Shown here piece after piece: positions 11,387 through 21,959 of a stretch of DNA of 64,000 bases (position 1 is its first letter; each line of letters opens with the position of its first letter). The notes under the pieces were generated by a model. That model did not search any database. It worked only from the letters and a program-made list of their open reading frames with translations, and had not been told where the DNA came from. The stretch is from Knufia peltigerae (taxonomy: Eukaryota; Ascomycota; Eurotiomycetes; Chaetothyriales; Trichomeriaceae), in the NCBI GenBank assembly GCA_030247855.1, contig JAPDRN010000013.1, positions 1 through 64,000 of the forward strand, given 5' to 3'. Position numbers and translations under genes: made by a program.

Positions 11387-12113
11387 TATGAGAGAGCAAG
11401 AGGTCAGGATTCAGGGTGTGCTGAAGAGCGACGAGGTATCGAAAAGTTTGTGGCGAGAATAGGAATGTAATGCAAGGGCGGAAAGGATGCAGATGGCGTT
11501 ATTCAGTTTGGGAAATAACCAGATTAGATCGCAGGTGTATCTGTAGGTGTAGGTTGTAGTCTGGTGAGTGGCACAACAACAACAACAACAACACACGAAG
11601 TGAAGTTATGTTATAAGAACTGCATGATGGATCATATGCACACTCGAAGAAATAGGCAAGAAAGTGTCAAATTCTTGTGTAACAGAACAAGGGGGGAATA
11701 CGAGGTTTACGAGGCAGAAGCCTGTCTGGTGGTGGTGGAGGATGATGATGATGATGTCGAGTGTATGGAACTCAAGGTTGTGTTGGAGACAGATGCAGTT
11801 TGCCTTGTTTTGATTGATGCCGCCACAAGCCACAAGCCACTAAGCGACTACTTGTACTAATGAATTTCCTCGGATCCGTCCGATCGGCCACGATTACACG
11901 ATGACACCATTTTCATCGTCGAATCCTTGTCCTTATTTTACCGTACAGTTGCTCGGTATTCGTAGGGCTGCTTTGTGTACAAGTAATTGCAAACAACAGA
12001 GGTGTATGTTGATACATGGACGCCTGGTCGATATCAAATGTCCGTCCCATACAGAGTACAAATATACAGCAGCCTTATGACCTCCCAAACACCGTCTTTC
12101 ACATGGAAAACCC
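11387..12113. other. intergenic, no gene seen
   Basis: Upstream region of the F-box gene and 3' flank of the 2OG oxygenase gene. It holds an (AAC)n run near 11572-11592 and GAT repeats near 11742-11755. Short frames here are repeat-driven. Confidence 0.6.
11572..11592. repeat. (CAA)n microsatellite
   Basis: About seven CAA units in the 5' flank of the F-box/WD40 gene, about 190 bp upstream of its start codon on the opposite strand sense. Confidence 0.85.
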
Positions 12114-13312
12114 TCATCCGAGGGCCTTAATCTCGATGGTTTCATAAATAACCTCGGTGTTTGGCTTCGAATAGACCGCTTGCAGCCCCCGACGAATGTA
12201 CTCTCCCGAAGTCATGGGCTGGAACTTTGCGGGATTATCTGGAGTCACGTATTTGTCCAGCGCCTTGATCACTGCGTCTTGATTCGCTAATGTAGCAAAG
12301 TCAGTGGCACGTCTCAACGAAAGTGTTGTTTGGCAGGTGTCTTAGTCTTACCACCCAAGAAAAAGGGTACCGAGTAACGAGTGCGTCGCGAAGTATTCAG
12401 CACTCGATGCATGGTCGACATGAACAGCCCGTTGGTGAGCATCGCCATGGTGTCACCGATATTTACTACGAACGTCCCTGGGATCGGTTTGGCCTGGATC
12501 CACTGGCCAGTGTTTGACAAGACTTCGAGAGAGGGTATGTTGTCCTGCAACAGGAGTGTGAGAATCTCGTAGTCTGTGTGAGGCCGAATTGCAGAGGGCT
12601 CCTCTGATCCCTCGATCGTGCCTGGATAATGCGCCAGCTTGAGAATCGAATATGGTCGAGTCGCAAGATAGTCAAATGCATGTTCGTCGAGGCCCAGACC
12701 CAAAGCAAACATTCTCAGCAAGCGTCTGCTTAGTTTCAACACTTCCGACATGAACGACTTGACCATGAGCCTATGCCCGGGTAGACGCTCCTCGGAAGGC
12801 CACCAGTTATCGCCATTATTGGTGACGTCTGCGGCATCAGGATCGGTTGACGGCTCGTAACCATAATTGATGCTTTCATTTAGTTCTTTCAGCGTCAGCT
12901 GACGTCTGGACGACAGGAAACCTCACTCACTTGCTCCCGAAGGCTGATTCGGGTTGAGTTTGATTGGATAGTAGCCATAATAATGTTCGTGTTTCTCCGT
13001 ATCCAACTCCATCTTCTCCTCGAGGGTCAATTCATGACAGAACCGTCTTGCCTCATCGAAGATAGACTCAATCAAGGGGTTGGAGACTCCATGGTTAGTT
13101 ATATAGAAAAACCCTGTCCTTTCAGCAGCAGCACATATCTTCTCTGCAACAGCCCTGCGGCACTCCACGTCAGGATGAATTGTGTCCTCAATATCAATCA
13201 CAGGAAGTTCCGTCGTAGCCTCATTGCTCGTGGGAGACAGAACCTTGCGCCAACCTAGCCCAGTTCTGATCTCCTGATGGCCGTCCGACGTGGTTCGTAG
13301 GATATCAGTCAT
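12114..13312 (-). CDS. 2-oxoglutarate/Fe(II) dioxygenase, isopenicillin N synthase-like
   Basis: Three exons: 13312-12931, 12885-12352, 12296-12114; 362 residues. Intron 1 (45 nt) has GTGAGT and GCTGAC; intron 2 starts GTAAGA. The N-terminal DIOX_N half contains ELPVIDIED and TGFFYITNHGV. The C-terminal jelly-roll carries the iron triad and co-substrate Arg: HTD in RPHTDYE, then TMHRVLN and RYSVPFF (RxS). This is a complete catalytic set, so an active hydroxylase, desaturase or ring-forming oxygenase is expected; the substrate is unknown. It is divergent from the double-GFA gene over a 493-bp spacer. It resembles stand-alone fungal plant-flavonoid/gibberellin-type oxygenases more than true IPNS; no ACV synthetase is near. 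Confidence 0.88.
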
Positions 13313-13805
13313 ATTTCCACTTGCAAAGGAATGTCAGTCCTACACCGGGAAGGGTTCGCAAGGAGGCCATAATATATCAATCAGACTGCCCTGGTGATGC
13401 TGCCCGGACAAGTCCGTAGTCAACTGTTGTCTAAGTATATATGGTGCTCAACTCCGGTACTTGGCAGTTGATGTAGGCTCTGGCCAGGGAATCTAGACCA
13501 CAGGTAGACGCAATTACAAGTATCGTGTGTTGTGGTTGTGGCAGGCCATTCCCTGCGAACTACAGGCTAGGACTCGCGGAGATGCTGGGGCTAGCCTTGT
13601 CGGCCGCGATAAACCGTCATACTTCAATCCGCAGCCTTATGCCCCGCATTTTTACGCCCTTCGGGTCAATTGCACGAGCAATGATGAAACCAAAGGCCCT
13701 TCAAACAGCTTTGAAATAGATTATTGTATCGATGATGCAAACATCGTGCTCGCTATCATTCCACCCTTTGAGATACACCAAAAGCAGTTGAACTCGTGAT
13801 GGACC
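13313..13805. promoter_or_regulatory. divergent promoter between 2OG oxygenase and GFA genes
   Basis: 493 bp lie between the two start codons, which point away from each other. The spacer contains short frames on the plus strand that lack conservation features. Shared regulation is inference from arrangement. Confidence 0.45.
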
Positions 13806-14864
13806 ATGTCGACCAACACTGGGAACACTTCTCAGCTGGTCCAAGTCCACATACGATGTCATTGTCAACTAGTTTCCTTTCCCTTGGACATACCATACGC
13901 CGCGTTTCCTCTAAAGTCTTCACTCTGTCATTGTGATTCGTGTAGGCATTCAACGGGGCTGCTGTTTGCAACATGGGCAGTAATACCATTGCCTGTACCT
14001 GAGATCTTGGCCAGTGGTCATCTTGTCAGATATGACTCTTCGTCGACTTGCCAGAGGTGGTTTTGCAAGCGATGCGGTGCCAGTGCCATCAACATCGACA
14101 AAGGAACCAGGGTCGAGGAGTGGGAAGTCGCCACTGGCTTGCTACACCTCATGGATGGTAAAGGTTTGGATGGCAGACTGAATCGAGTACAACTGTGGGT
14201 GGACGATGTGAAAGGTGATGGTGGAGCTGTTGGATGGATCAACCACGGCCGACTGGTGGGCATGGACAGACATTGGAAAGGGAGGGAAAGCGGGCTTGTC
14301 GAGGACAAAGCTGTTCAGGACATATCAGCTGATAGCCGGAATTTGTCCAAAGAATCGCCGAGTCAACAGCTCACTGCAGCCTGTCACTGCCGAAATATCA
14401 TGCTTTTGATCTCGAGACCAGGCGATGAGGCACTGACATCAGATAATGGGAAATTCGAAGCTGGCCTTGACGCATGCACTTCGTGCCGGACTGTCTCGGG
14501 TTTCGAAGTCACCAGCTGGCTCACCGTACCAAGGCATCTCATCAGAAGCGAGACCACTGATCTGGACAACCTGCTCGAAAAAAGTTCTAAACTTGGCCAC
14601 TACAAAACGTCTGCAAATGTGAGTCGATATTTTTGTGCGGCATGTGGCGCCACCATCTTTTACTACAAGCATGGCCTCGACACGATCGACATCGGCACAG
14701 GACTTTTGAACCCACCAAATGAGAGAACGGTGCGTGTTGAGAACTGGCTGGCGTGGGAGAAATATCCAAAGGGCGTTGCGTATCAGGAAGACGCCGTTGA
14801 CAAGGCGTTCATCACAAAGCTGGCAGAAGGCATGCAGCCGAACGGTCCCAGCAGCGTGGAATAG
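13806..14864 (+). CDS. protein with two GFA/CENP-V zinc-binding domains
   Basis: Intronless, 352 residues. Two tandem glutathione-dependent formaldehyde-activating (GFA) folds are visible. The first has CHCQLVSF, CHCDSCRHSTG and WFCKRCGASA (about 18-95). The second has CHCRNIM, CTSCRTVSGF and YFCAACGATIFYY (about 198-280). Each has the full set of zinc-ligand cysteines (CxC, CxxC, CxxC). GFA proteins add glutathione to formaldehyde or act as S-hydroxymethyl/thioester carriers, but many fungal members are uncharacterised. The two-copy form suggests an intramolecular dimer. A divergent dioxygenase neighbour raises the idea that it handles formaldehyde released by oxidative demethylation; this is inference only. 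Confidence 0.85.
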   Translation: MSTNTGNTSQLVQVHIRCHCQLVSFPLDIPYAAFPLKSSLCHCDSCRHSTGLLFATWAVIPLPVPEILASGHLVRYDSSSTCQRWFCKRCGASAINIDKGTRVEEWEVATGLLHLMDGKGLDGRLNRVQLWVDDVKGDGGAVGWINHGRLVGMDRHWKGRESGLVEDKAVQDISADSRNLSKESPSQQLTAACHCRNIMLLISRPGDEALTSDNGKFEAGLDACTSCRTVSGFEVTSWLTVPRHLIRSETTDLDNLLEKSSKLGHYKTSANVSRYFCAACGATIFYYKHGLDTIDIGTGLLNPPNERTVRVENWLAWEKYPKGVAYQEDAVDKAFITKLAEGMQPNGPSSVE

Positions 14865-16737
14865 GGCCTCGATAGGTGGCGAGGACAGCGACCATGGTAG
14901 TGACACAACTCAGAGTCTTGTTGGATCAATGACAATTTTGTCGGCCGTTGATTATCAGGAGCCAATCTGTCCGTGTGTACCTTGAAATATCACAGCATAG
15001 GATGCTCAGACAAATTGAGATCCGAGAGAGCACGAGGGAGATTGACTCATCACGTGGTGGCTCTCTCCCACGTGACTCCGCGACTAGCGCCGGACGCCAA
15101 TTTTCACGCACTCCATCACCGGAGACACCATTTTGGATCAAGAAATCATTTTGTTGAACGGCCTTCGGCCTTGGTCCTGTCCGCAAGTGTGTACGGACTA
15201 TTATGTACGGAGTACGAAGAACGGCCTAGATACGATACTTGTGAACCATAGACACATACCCAGGTACCTATCTAGGTAGTCAGACAGAATATACGATACA
15301 TACCCGAACACAAGATGTGTTTGCGGAGTGAGGATGATGTAGAAAATGGACGTTCCAATGGCGTACTAAGAAAACCACTAAAAGGCTCAGCGTATAGTGG
15401 CCTTGCCAGCAGGGGTAGTTGACTCGTTATGGCTTGAGGGGACACAGTAGGGCTATTCCGTGAGAAATTCGTGTTCATAAAAACCTTTTCCACAAGGGTC
15501 CAAAGGACATCGTTGCTCTGGGGCCGACGGCGCTACGTGCTCAATGCCTTTCGTGCATTGTACGGAATTGTGCCCACCGCCACCGCCGCAGCCGCCGCTA
15601 ACATGGACTCGGAGGCCGCAAAATGGGTTTTCGTTGTCCTGGTACTGATTAATGTGCAACGACATCGCGTGTGCATCGGCTTAAGAGGAGATTTGCAACC
15701 CCTGAACCCATGCATACTGAACACTGTATGAACCCTAGACTCGGCTTTAGAGAAGGCGCGAAGGGAGCGAAGTCAGACGAACGATCCAAACGGAGATTTG
15801 AACGCAAGCCATTTTACGGAGTATTTGGGAACCACATATAGTGAGGAGGGGTCGTTTGTTTACTTTTGTCGATTATAAGAAAAATCGACGGAGAAATAAT
15901 GTCGAGTGTTGATCTGCATGAGAACCGTGCGTTTGGAGGAGAGACTACAAGGCATCTCGGTATAGCAACAGGTATCAGTATGTACGAGAAGCAAGTAGTA
16001 AAAGAATAAGCAACGGACAAGGAATACAGTGGCAGTGGCTATGCTGATTGCTGATGCCGGTGCCCCTCCTGAAGGTATCCGTGCAAAACACGGAGTATCA
16101 GCAAAACGGCACAGGGAAAAGGGCCATAAAGGGGGGCCGAACTCCGATCGAGAAGAAGTTCCAGGGGTGCGAGTACGGACAACGATGAGACAGACCGAGA
16201 GATAAGGTACAAGTACCAGTACGAGTACTCCGTACATAGAGAAGAGGGAGAGAGAGATGAGGACCGAGGGGCAAACCACAAACACACACTCATCACACTG
16301 CCCACTGCGCCCACTGCCATTACTGAACTGTACAATTTAACGGAGTTGCTGTACGGTACAGACGAAGCCAACTCGTATCGGGTGCCGCCCACTAGTCGAT
16401 CATGGGCCCCGGTCTTGTTAGCTGCGGCTGGATGGGAGGGAAAAGAAGGAGCAATAAATAGAAATCCTGGGCGAGGGACCGTCAACAGTGGCTTGCGGCT
16501 TGGTTGGCAATAAAATCGTGTCCTCTTATTCCGTATACCGAGTTGGCAAAAAAGATCTTGGACTTCCCCTTTTCTTCTCAGTACAAACACACAACTTCTC
16601 ACTCTCGGATTCTCTTTCGTCTCTTGTATAGACAAAAGTTTCTTGCTTCTCACCGCGGCCGTATACCTACTACACACCGCTCCTCTCACACGTCTTCCCC
16701 CCCCTTCGAACCCTTCTCAGTATAAACAAGACAGTGA
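14865..16737. other. 1.9-kb region upstream of the melanin reductase; no gene seen
   Basis: Long spacer without a convincing gene. It holds a paired E-box inverted repeat (15050-15075) and three exact copies of the recurrent 9-mer: TACGGAGTA at 15206 and 15815, TACTCCGTA at 16226. There is a pyrimidine-rich, serine-codon-like stretch close to the reductase start. TATAAAC at 16721-16727 lies only about 10 bp before the first ATG and about 31 bp before the second in-frame ATG. Long upstream regions are common for developmentally controlled genes such as melanin genes. Confidence 0.55.
15050..15075. promoter_or_regulatory. inverted pair of CACGTG E-boxes
   Basis: TCACGTGG at 15050-15057 is followed after 10 bp by its reverse complement CCACGTGA at 15068-15075. 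CACGTG is the classical bHLH dimer site. It lies about 190 bp after the double-GFA stop and 1.66 kb before the melanin reductase start, so the target gene is unclear. Confidence 0.5.
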
Positions 16738-17943
16738 ATGTCCAAGAGAAATTCCACCATGGTTGCCAACGGATCTGCTACTCCCTCATACCTCCTGACC
16801 GGCAAGGTCGCTCTGGTCACTGGCTCAGGTACGTTGCCTCTGTTGTGTTGCCCAACAGCACAGACGGGCGCCCTTCGCGTTCTCCCCCCTGACTGCTCTG
16901 CCCCTCACCGCATTTTCTGGCCCTGCAAAAAGGTCGGGGTGTGACCAACCAAAGCACACGACACAAGCACTGCAAAACAGAAGACGGAGGCAAAGATAAG
17001 AGCATAATGAGCATAGGCATGAGAAAGAGAGAAGAGAAAGAAAGAAAAAGAAAAGGGGTTGACACAAGACAAACGAGGACCAGAAGGACTGACATGCCTT
17101 CTTACTTCTAGGACGAGGCATGGGCCGTGAGACCGCTCTCGAGCTCGCCCGCCGTGGTGCCGACGTGGTGGTCAACTACGCCAACAGCTCCGAGGCGGCC
17201 GACAAGCTCGTCGCCGAGATCAAGGCCATGGGCCGCGACTCGATCGCCGTCAAGGCCAACGTCTCGGACGTGTCGCAGATTGTCAACATGTTCGCCGAGG
17301 CCAAGAAGCACTTTGGCAAGCTCAACATCGTCGTGTCCAACTCGGGCGTGGTGTCCTTCGGCCACCTCAAGGACGTGACCGAGGAGGAGTTTGACCGCGT
17401 CTTCAACGTCAACACCCGAGGCCAGTTCTTCGTGGCCCGCGAGGCCTACAAGAACCTCGAGCCCGGCGGCCGCATCATCCTCATGGGCAGCATCACGGGC
17501 CAGGCCAAGGGTGTCCCCAAGCACGCCGTCTACTCGGGCTCCAAGGGCGCCATCGAGACCTTCGTGCGCTGCATGGCCATCGACTGCGGCGACAAGAAGA
17601 TCACCGTCAACGCCGTCGCCCCCGGCGGCATCAAGACCGACATGTACCACGCCGTGTGCAAGGAGTACATCCCCAACGGCGAGAACCTCAACGACGAGCA
17701 GGTCGACGAGTACGCCGCCACCTGGTCCCCCATGAACCGCGTCGGCATGCCCATCGACGTCGCCAGAGTCACCGCCTTCCTGGCCTCCCAGGACGGTGAG
17801 TGGGTCAATGGAAAGGTCATTGGTATCGACGGTGCTGCTTGTGTAAGTTTTTGATCTTTTCACCCTTCTTCCACGACTCTTTTGCAGTCGAGAATCAGAA
17901 CCAAAATTGCTAACCGTCGGTCGCGTACCACGTGTAGATGTAA
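16738..17943 (+). CDS. trihydroxynaphthalene reductase-type SDR (DHN-melanin pathway)
   Basis: NADPH-dependent short-chain reductase of the DHN-melanin route, converting 1,3,8-trihydroxynaphthalene to vermelone and, in some fungi, tetrahydroxynaphthalene to scytalone. Three exons: 16738-16828, 17112-17842 and a 6-nt terminal exon 17938-17943 (ATG TAA); 275 residues. The cofactor motif is TGSGRGMGRE, the catalytic Ser sits in LMGSITGQA and the Tyr/Lys pair in YSGSKGA. The segments SNSGVVSFGH and GGIKTDMYHAVC match the Magnaporthe and Cochliobolus (Brn1) enzymes closely. The protein ends GAACM; a C-terminal Met marks the 3HN-type reductase, whereas the 4HN-type ends in Ile. Intron 1 is long (283 nt). 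A second ATG at 16759 has a better start context (CCACCATGG), so either start is possible. Third codon positions are strongly C/G-rich, suggesting high expression. No PKS or scytalone dehydratase gene is in the window. A versicolorin-reductase-like role is the main alternative. Confidence 0.92.
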
Positions 17944-18432
17944 AATGTCGTCCCTGACAAGCACCTCCGGACTCCCGAACCCGAACAGACAACATTGAAG
18001 AGAGAAAGAAAAGAGAGATGAGAGAGCAAGCTCACAATCCCCCTTACCCTTTGAAGGACCCTATATAGACCTGGAGTCACCACAACCTCTATTTTCCTTG
18101 TTGCGTCAAGGTTGTGGAGAGGCGTGACAGAAGACCCAGACCGTAATCGATTACTTGACCAACCTCTTTCTTGGATGGATGGATTTCACGCGTTTACTCG
18201 TATAGCGGGGGGAGTAGGGTTTGGAAAGATTCATTCTTCACATAAAAAAGCGCAAATGAGAAAATGATTCTTTTTCCTCTCACCTACACCTTCACTTTTT
18301 ATTTTGTGATTGCACATCTTTTGATCTGGTCAAATCCAGAGGCCTAGTAGTTTCGTCTGCTACATACGGTCCCTGCCCGCCTGAGTCTTATATTCCGCTA
18401 TAGTAAGGCCCCATTGTATCCAAGTACAGCAA
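17944..18432. other. convergent 3' spacer, no gene seen
   Basis: Lies between the stop of the melanin reductase and the stop of the G-patch gene on the other strand. It should hold both 3' untranslated regions. Nothing else was recognised. Confidence 0.6.
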
Positions 18433-20397
18433 CTATCGTCCCATGGCCCTGGCCACAAGCTTGTCGTCCAAAGCGTACGGTTCGCCGTCTTCGCCAAACA
18501 CGACATCCTCGGCCAGGTAGACCAGAATGCCTCTACTGCGCCGCTCCGCATCTTGCAGCCGGTACAACAACCGTCCGAAGGCGTCCGACTTGTGGGAAGA
18601 GTGCAGCAACAGATTATTCTCCGACGCCCAGTCTTCCACGAGACTCTTGAAGGTGACTTCCTCGTCTATGCCCGCGGCGACCGTCGGTGTCGCTGCGACC
18701 GCCGGACGGGTGGCAGGTGGTGGGGGCTTGGGCCGCCGCGACCCGAGGAGGGGTTTCCACGTCGCCCAACTGTCGGCGTCGACTTTGGTCTTGACCAGAG
18801 ACTTGAGCTCCGGGAAACGTTCGAGGTCGAGATCATCAGACGACAAGAGCGTCCACCAGTCAAAGAGCCACGTGTGCATGTCTGGTGCTGAGGACTTTTT
18901 GGACTTGCGCGAGGCGGAACCGTTGGCACCGTTTGAACCGCCCAGACCGAGGGTGGTCGATTCGATCCGTTTAGGGAACCGTTTCACAGCCTCGATCAGT
19001 CGCGGAAGGACGACCTCGTGGAGGATCTTGTACGTCATCCAGTCGGGCAATATGGGCGACCAGGATTGGACGAGCGTATATGCCGGGTCTGGATCATACA
19101 TGTCCCATTCTTTGCCGAGGGCGACGCGTATCCGAGGGTACCAGTGTAGCAACAGCAGACTTTCAAGGTATGTGGTCCGTTTGCGATGTCGGGTCGTGGT
19201 GGCCTTTTCAATTTCCAGTAGCAGATTTATGGACTGTAGAGATGCGATCAAACGCCGAGGCTCGGTGAGAGGATCCCATTCTGCGAGTTCTCGCCGGAAA
19301 GGAGCCTCGAGGCACGAAACTGCCAATTCGGGAAGCGATAATTCAGATATGTCGTCGGCGTATTGTGCTTGAATTGTCTGCAGGCGCGAGATAGAAGCGT
19401 CCCAGTCTCGGGCCTCGTTGGAGTCGTCTACAGCCACACGCTCAAATGATGATATGATCTCATTGTAACGATGGATCTCGGTCTCATGGAGGGACAGCGC
19501 TGCTCCGAGTTGAGTGTCTTCCAACTCGAGCTGGGTTTCTTGTTCTTTGGTGGAATCCCATGCGTCTGCGAACGCTTGTAACTGTAACTTGATCCGAGAC
19601 GTCGCCTTTGCGGCTTCGAGTCCAGGGGATGACTCCCGCGTCGGTGTTGAGAATCCTGACAGGGAGGATACAGTCTTTGTCTCCGACCCTGTGGCATCCA
19701 CAATCACTTGTTTCATTGCTTCGGGGATGTGGAGGCCTCTGGACTCGATTGCGGCCACGGCGTATTTGGCCTTGGGTGGAGCCTTGATGCGTGGTGTGCT
19801 CGTCCCGGGAGTCGACGGTTTCGAAGAAGAGGTTTTTGCTCTACTGGGGTCCTTCTTGCGTGGTGGTTCGGCAGTGCCACTTCCTTGACCGAGACCGGCG
19901 CGTGTTTGTAGCGACTTGGCCTGGATGGGTGCCGTGATGCCTTGTCCTGACTTTCCCAGACCCTGACCCTCTGCGTAGCCCATCTTCGCCATCATACGAG
20001 CGGCGAAGGAGTTCTTTTGTATTCTTCCTCCTGCACCGAACGCGGACGGTCCAGTACCGCCTGATTTCTCTGCCTGTCTCTGCGGAGACATGTCAGGTGG
20101 AGGAGGAGCAGGACTCTCTGGCTCCTCTTCAGCGTTATATTCCCCAATATTGAAAGAAGCACGGAGGCCGCCCATTCCAGAACCCATGCCTAGGCCCATC
20201 GACGGCCTTTCGTCGTCGAGATCCTCCTCCTCTTCATCTTGCTCCTCTTCCTGAGCATTTGATTGAACAAAGCCCACACCGCGACTGCGCAAAGTTTTCA
20301 TAGTTCTCCTACGCTTGTTGGGCCTTTCCTCGTCGGTGTCATCGTCGTCGTAGTCGCGAAGGTTGAACGGCTGGTCGTCGTCTGAAGAATCGCTCAT
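18433..20397 (-). CDS. G-patch/GCFC splicing factor, Ntr1/Spp382/TFIP11 family
   Basis: Partner of the DEAH helicase Prp43 in intron-lariat spliceosome disassembly. Intronless, 654 residues. The acidic N-terminus has a TIP-like start (FNLRDYDDDD) and a basic RPNKRRR patch, followed by the GLGMGSG stretch. The G-patch domain follows (about 128-175: FAARMMAKMGYAEGQGLGKS), and it recruits and activates Prp43. The GCFC/TFIP11 C-terminal region shows EWDPLTEP, LLHWYPRIRVALGKEWD and SWSPILPDWM. TFIP11 proteins are often 750-850 residues, so this is on the short side but has all parts. The gene is convergent with the melanin reductase and divergent from sod2. Confidence 0.9.
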   Translation of the reverse strand: MSDSSDDDQPFNLRDYDDDDTDEERPNKRRRTMKTLRSRGVGFVQSNAQEEEQDEEEEDLDDERPSMGLGMGSGMGGLRASFNIGEYNAEEEPESPAPPPPDMSPQRQAEKSGGTGPSAFGAGGRIQKNSFAARMMAKMGYAEGQGLGKSGQGITAPIQAKSLQTRAGLGQGSGTAEPPRKKDPSRAKTSSSKPSTPGTSTPRIKAPPKAKYAVAAIESRGLHIPEAMKQVIVDATGSETKTVSSLSGFSTPTRESSPGLEAAKATSRIKLQLQAFADAWDSTKEQETQLELEDTQLGAALSLHETEIHRYNEIISSFERVAVDDSNEARDWDASISRLQTIQAQYADDISELSLPELAVSCLEAPFRRELAEWDPLTEPRRLIASLQSINLLLEIEKATTTRHRKRTTYLESLLLLHWYPRIRVALGKEWDMYDPDPAYTLVQSWSPILPDWMTYKILHEVVLPRLIEAVKRFPKRIESTTLGLGGSNGANGSASRKSKKSSAPDMHTWLFDWWTLLSSDDLDLERFPELKSLVKTKVDADSWATWKPLLGSRRPKPPPPATRPAVAATPTVAAGIDEEVTFKSLVEDWASENNLLLHSSHKSDAFGRLLYRLQDAERRSRGILVYLAEDVVFGEDGEPYALDDKLVARAMGR

Positions 20398-20924
20398 TTT
20401 GGAAATTTCTTGTCGTAAAACTCGTGTTGGTGTGAGTCCTTCAGTCCTCTATTAGCCTCTCGTGAAGGCTCACCACGTCAGTTGGGCGATTCAATCAAGA
20501 TGCGCATGTTCGCTGTAAGCCAAGCAGGGGCGTAGTTCACAGTTTTGCGGTGTTTGTATTGAAAGGCTACCGCCAACGAAGAAATTCAAGATCTACCGAA
20601 TTGATGCCGGTGTTGGAGTCGATGTCATACACCATGAGAGTGTGGCGTGTTCTGCTTGACCCTAGTGTTCTATTGGGTGAGTACGGTGGATCATAACATA
20701 GTATGTACTAATAATCTGTTCCTGCGGTGTCGGAAGCTTCGTACCTGGGAAACTCGGGGCATTGTTAAGGGTGACGTAAAGTGCAGCTTCTCCGACGTAA
20801 AAGCATCTTTTGATAAACGGAATCGCGGATACGTTCGACGACCTTCTCTGTTTCGTCTGAATTAGATCAATTGTTCTGTTACTTCTCTTGACACTTTCAA
20901 GCCTCAAGAACACACGGAAACATC
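20398..20924. promoter_or_regulatory. divergent promoter of the Ntr1-like gene and sod2
   Basis: A 527-bp spacer between two outward-facing start codons. Short frames near 20650-20910 show no family features and probably belong to the sod2 leader. No TATA box stands out. Confidence 0.5.
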
Positions 20925-21741
20925 ATGGCTTCCTCTCTCCGCTCCCTCGCTCGTCCATCCACCCTCAGAGCTGTCTCGGCTACGCAACCTCTGCGATGTC
21001 TGACAACAGCAAATAAAACCTTTGTCCGCACCAAGGCCACTCTACCTGATCTTTCTTGTAGGCCATATTCTGGAACTCAAACCCATCTACCGTGAACAGA
21101 TGCTGACACAAAAGTCCAGATGATTATGGAGCCCTTGAACCAGCCATTTCCGGGAAGATCATGGAGCTGCACCACAGCAAGCACCATCAGACCTACGTGA
21201 ACTCCTACAACGATGCTGCAGACAAGTATGCCGCTGCGGATGCCAATGGCGATATAGCCGCCAAGATTGCTCTCCAGCCGTTGATCAACTTCCACGGTGG
21301 TGGCCACCTCAACCACAGCCTATTCTGGGAGAACTTGGCTCCCAAGAACTCCGGCGGTGGTGAACCTCCCTCTGGAGAATTGGCAAAGGCCATCGACACG
21401 ACATACGGTGGTCTCGAGGACATGAAGAAGACGTTTAACGCAGCCTTGGCCGGTATCCAAGGCAGCGGTTGGGCCTGGTTGGTCAAGGACACACAGACTG
21501 GAAATATTTCCATCCAGACATACGCCAACCAAGATCCTGTGGTTGGTCGATACAAGCCCTTGCTGGGTGTCGATGCTTGGGAGCATGCGGTAAGTCGTGG
21601 CTCAAGACGGCGGAAAAAGACCACAGCATAACTGACAGTCCACAGTACTACCTCCAGTATCAGAACCGCAAGGCCGAATACTTTAGTGCAATCTGGGATG
21701 TGATCAACTGGAAGGCGGCCGAAAAGAGATTCAGTAGCTAA
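20925..21741 (+). CDS. sod2: mitochondrial manganese superoxide dismutase
   Basis: Dismutates superoxide in the mitochondrial matrix. Three exons: 20925-21057, 21120-21589, 21646-21741; 232 residues. The first 40 residues are rich in Ser, Arg and Ala (MASSLRSLARPSTLRAV...) and fit a presequence; the mature part begins near LPDLSYDYGALEP. Metal ligands are in place: the first His in the MELHHSKHHQTYVN helix, the second in HLNHSLFW, then the DxWEH motif (VDAWEHAYYLQY), whose His is created across the last exon junction. GIQGSGWAWL and GGHLNHS favour Mn over Fe. Length and layout are normal. The promoter is shared with the divergent splicing factor gene. Confidence 0.96.
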
Positions 21742-21959
21742 GAAAAATTTCTTGCTCATCTAAAGCATGTACAAAATTGAGATGTATAGCCTCTATGCGG
21801 AACAAGCGCGTCTCATGAATATTCACAATTAAAATGTTGATCACAAACATGTTCATTTCCATTTTTATATAGCCCGAATCCAAATACCTACTACTGAATA
21901 TGTCGTGTAAACTATCGTTGTCAACAACGTTGATCACGGGGGGCATCGCTCTCTTATTT
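21742..21959. other. convergent 3' spacer
   Basis: A 218-bp AT-rich interval between sod2 and the ARMH3-like gene, which converge. It probably holds both polyadenylation sites. Confidence 0.5.

Noticed and set aside
12114..13312. Calling the dioxygenase a true isopenicillin N synthase
   Set aside because: Only the general 2OG/Fe(II) fold is supported, and no beta-lactam partner genes are nearby.
15780..15830. tRNA-like B-box (GTTCAAATC on the minus strand)
   Set aside because: The flanking bases do not form a T-stem or acceptor stem, and no A-box is placed correctly.
17108..17995. 295-codon open frame antisense to the melanin reductase
   Set aside because: Arises from strong C/G third-position bias of the sense gene; repetitive Val/Gly/Asp composition and no family features.
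18527..19372. 281-codon open frame antisense to the G-patch gene
   Set aside because: Arg/Ser-rich shadow with no domain.
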